A program made the position numbers and the translations under genes. A model generated the notes under the pieces. It was not told where the DNA came from and searched no databases. It saw only the letters and a list, made by a program, of their open reading frames with translations. From Lactobacillus sp. (lineage in GTDB: Bacteria; Pseudomonadota; Alphaproteobacteria; RF32; CAG-239), in contig JAISFX010000028.1 in assembly GCA_031263385.1 (NCBI GenBank), positions 1 through 5,621 of the forward strand: a stretch of 5,621 nt of DNA, given 5' to 3'. This document shows positions 5,620-5,621 of this stretch, one piece after another; within the stretch, counting starts at the first letter, position 1; each line of letters starts with the position of its first letter.

Positions 5620-5621
5620 AA

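Noticed and set aside
5572..5621. Plus-strand frame from ATG at 5572, beginning MENIFRLLKSIVKIKQ and open to the window edge
   Set aside because: It has no ribosome site and no promoter that I can defend, and it overlaps a minus-strand frame that is co-directional with its neighbour. It cannot be excluded, but about 16 codons are too few to call.
1..5621. CRISPR array, tRNA or rRNA gene, insertion sequence or attachment site
   Set aside because: No regularly spaced repeats, cloverleaf-forming segments, ribosomal RNA stretches, transposase-like frames or paired terminal repeats were seen.

Overview
The window looks like a piece of chromosome from an alphaproteobacterium with a moderately AT-rich genome. 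Three things point there. The recO-parC pair is adjacent and co-directional, as in many alphaproteobacteria. RecO and ParC both carry sequence stretches typical of that class. A 56-residue protein near position 5100 resembles a small family (DUF6898) that I know mainly from alphaproteobacteria. AT-leaning base use with otherwise conventional genes would suit a host-associated or gut lineage rather than a GC-rich soil one. The lineage below class level is a guess.

Layout: positions 1-163 hold the end of an unrecognised plus-strand reading frame, closed by a strong hairpin terminator (188-220). kdsA (286-1131) follows with its own putative promoter and is closed by a second terminator (1149-1181). 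recO (1242-1958) and parC (1970-4189) lie 11 bases apart and probably form one operon. No clear terminator follows parC. A good promoter (4228-4256) then drives an unrecognised 252-residue protein (4290-5048), whose last 20 bases overlap the start of the DUF6898-like gene (5029-5199). A hairpin at 5195-5239 ends that unit and could serve both strands. The last 380 bases are on the minus strand: an unrecognised 95-residue reading frame (5239-5526) and, upstream of it, a possible C-terminal fragment of another gene (5563-5619).

Roles: kdsA makes the Kdo precursor for lipopolysaccharide, which implies a Gram-negative outer membrane. recO supports recombinational repair of single-strand gaps. parC is the DNA-cleaving subunit of topoisomerase IV, which unlinks daughter chromosomes. 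These are housekeeping functions. The parts I cannot explain are the 252-residue protein coupled to the DUF6898-like protein, and the minus-strand end, whose codon use differs from the core genes. I see no mobile element, CRISPR array or RNA gene, and no convincing evidence of a new multi-gene system. The most distinctive regulatory signal is a promoter layout shared by all three plus-strand transcription units: TTG, then TGCTA exactly 20 bases downstream.
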